50,953 nucleotides of DNA from contig JADFDS010000016.1 of assembly GCA_018262715.1 (NCBI GenBank), positions 1 through 50,953 of the forward strand, in the 5' to 3' direction. This DNA comes from Bacteroidota bacterium (lineage in GTDB: Bacteria > Bacteroidota > Bacteroidia > Bacteroidales > VadinHA17). Below, in pieces: positions 50,287 to 50,953 of this stretch. Position 1 is the stretch's first letter. Each line of letters starts with the position of its first letter. A program made the translations under genes and the position numbers. The notes under the pieces are model-generated. The model ran no database searches, was not told the DNA's origin, and worked only from the letters and a program-made list of their open reading frames with translations.

Positions 50287-50306
50287 ATAATTAATTCCTA
50301 AATTTG
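50275..50306 (+). promoter_or_regulatory. Promoter of the M48 protease gene
   Basis: TTTTG (50275-50279), 19 bases, then TAAATTTG (50299-50306) fit the Bacteroidota -33/-7 consensus very well. The -33 element is built from the T tract of the preceding terminator. Confidence 0.65.
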
Positions 50307-50372
50307 GGAGATTGCAGCCATGTTTATGGTGATAACCTAAACCCGTTACAAGGAAAACATTTACACATTACG

Positions 50373-50953
50373 ATGAAAAAAAGAAGAACTCTTATTTATG
50401 CAGCGCTTATTACCGCAGCATTGGTTACGGTTATATCCTGCGCTGTCAACCCGGTTACCGGGAGGAAGCAGATTATGCTTATGTCAGAAGCACAGGAGGT
50501 TCAGCTGGGATTATCATATGATCCCCAGGTACTCGCCAGTTTCGGTGAATACAACAGCCCGGCACTTCAGTCATGGGTCCAGGCCAAGGGAACAGAGATG
50601 GGAAAACTTTCTCACCGGCCGAACCTCGAATATCATGTCAAAGTGGTTGACTCGCCTGTGGTAAACGCCTTTGCGGTCCCCGGAGGTTACATATATCTTA
50701 CCAGGGGTATAATGGCAAATCTCAATAACGAAGCTGAATTCATTGGCGTTCTCGGCCATGAGATGGGCCACATAGCCGCCCGCCACTCAGTCAGCCAGCA
50801 GACCAAGCAGCAGCTGGGGACGCTTCTTCTGATAGGCGGGATGATTGCCTCACCAAAGTTCGCCAACTATGCCGAGCAGGCAATGCAGGGACTTGAGCTG
50901 CTCTTCCTCAGCTTCAGCCGTGAAGATGAACGGGAGGCTGACGCCCTCGGATC
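50373..50953 (+). CDS. M48-family metalloprotease lipoprotein (3' end beyond the window)
   Basis: The first 193 codons are present; the gene runs off the right edge. The lipoprotein signal is MKKRRTLIYAALITAALVTV with Cys23 (VISC). The zinc site is GHEMGHIAARHS (His129, Glu130, His133), and the glutamate ligand is in the EREAD motif (Glu186, Asp190). The preceding segment NAFAVPGGYIYLTRGIM is typical of BepA/YfgC-like M48 proteases, which control the quality of outer-membrane proteins in the periplasm. Whether a TPR domain follows cannot be seen. The start is set by the signal peptide and a good promoter 66 bases upstream. Confidence 0.93.
   Translation, partial: MKKRRTLIYAALITAALVTVISCAVNPVTGRKQIMLMSEAQEVQLGLSYDPQVLASFGEYNSPALQSWVQAKGTEMGKLSHRPNLEYHVKVVDSPVVNAFAVPGGYIYLTRGIMANLNNEAEFIGVLGHEMGHIAARHSVSQQTKQQLGTLLLIGGMIASPKFANYAEQAMQGLELLFLSFSREDEREADALG

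Noticed and set aside
1-50953. Search for transposases, integrases, phage genes or attachment sites to explain the PUL as a mobile island.
   Set aside because: No such gene is encoded in the window, and the single tRNA is intact with no visible repeat of its 3' end; transfer cannot be argued from this sequence alone.

Overview
The window reads as a chromosomal segment of a Bacteroidota bacterium, most likely a free-living or environmental Bacteroidales/Marinilabiliales-type lineage; the exact lineage is an inference. The support is a SusC/SusD pair with surface glycan-binding lipoproteins, a type IX secretion (T9SS) C-terminal domain, many lipoproteins, a glutaminyl-tRNA synthetase with its tRNA-Gln, and Bacteroidota-type promoters (TAnnTTTG at -7) on the correct strand in front of many genes.

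Region 1 (1-30031) is a large polysaccharide utilisation locus. A long minus-strand operon runs SusC, SusD, two TIG/IPT-type glycan-binding lipoproteins, a very large CBM35-GH26-(GH51-like)-T9SS enzyme, a GH31 with a PA14 insert, a CE7-type acetyl esterase and a GH2 (21478 to 2832). To its left lie an AraC-type regulator (+) and a second minus-strand unit of GH5 mannanase and GH26 mannanase that leaves the window. To its right, a divergent plus-strand unit encodes a Nudix/winged-helix regulator, a sodium:solute symporter, a cellobiose-phosphorylase-type GH94, a GH9 endoglucanase and, less tightly linked, a Tat-exported enolase-superfamily epimerase. The proposed flow is as follows. Surface mannanases and glucanases cut an acetylated glucomannan-type hemicellulose, possibly together with xyloglucan or cellulose. 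SusCD imports oligosaccharides, CE7, GH31 and GH2 trim them in the periplasm, GH9 shortens gluco-oligosaccharides, and the symporter plus GH94 complete uptake and phosphorolysis. The substrate assignment is inferred from family membership.

Region 2 (30032-37158) is general chromosome. It holds an 8-bp tandem repeat, a winged-helix regulator with a six-helix membrane protein, folB, glnS, a secreted protein of unknown function, tRNA-Gln(CUG) with a bidirectional terminator, a YitT-family membrane protein and an AspT/YidE-type transporter.

Region 3 (37159-46551) contains lipoproteins of unknown function, a 58-residue winged-helix protein, a Gln/Pro/Gly-rich secreted protein whose 3' end overlaps a convergent AEC permease, and a compact cluster of response regulator, histidine kinase, outer-membrane barrel protein and BACON/beta-propeller lipoprotein. 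A protein of unknown function closes the region.

Region 4 (46816-50953) has acylphosphatase, a class A penicillin-binding protein, a DUF4382 lipoprotein with a strong terminator, and the first 193 codons of an M48 metalloprotease that runs off the right edge.

The most interesting non-coding signals are: a pair of matching operator-like sites (GTGTACAATRTA) at the two divergent promoters between susC and the Nudix regulator; a perfect 15-bp hairpin with a competing alternative fold between the binding-protein genes and the enzyme genes of the main operon; an 8-bp tandem repeat that supplies the stop codon of a small DNA-binding protein; and a 12-bp palindrome inside that regulator's own promoter. 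I saw no insertion sequence, prophage, CRISPR array or rRNA gene.
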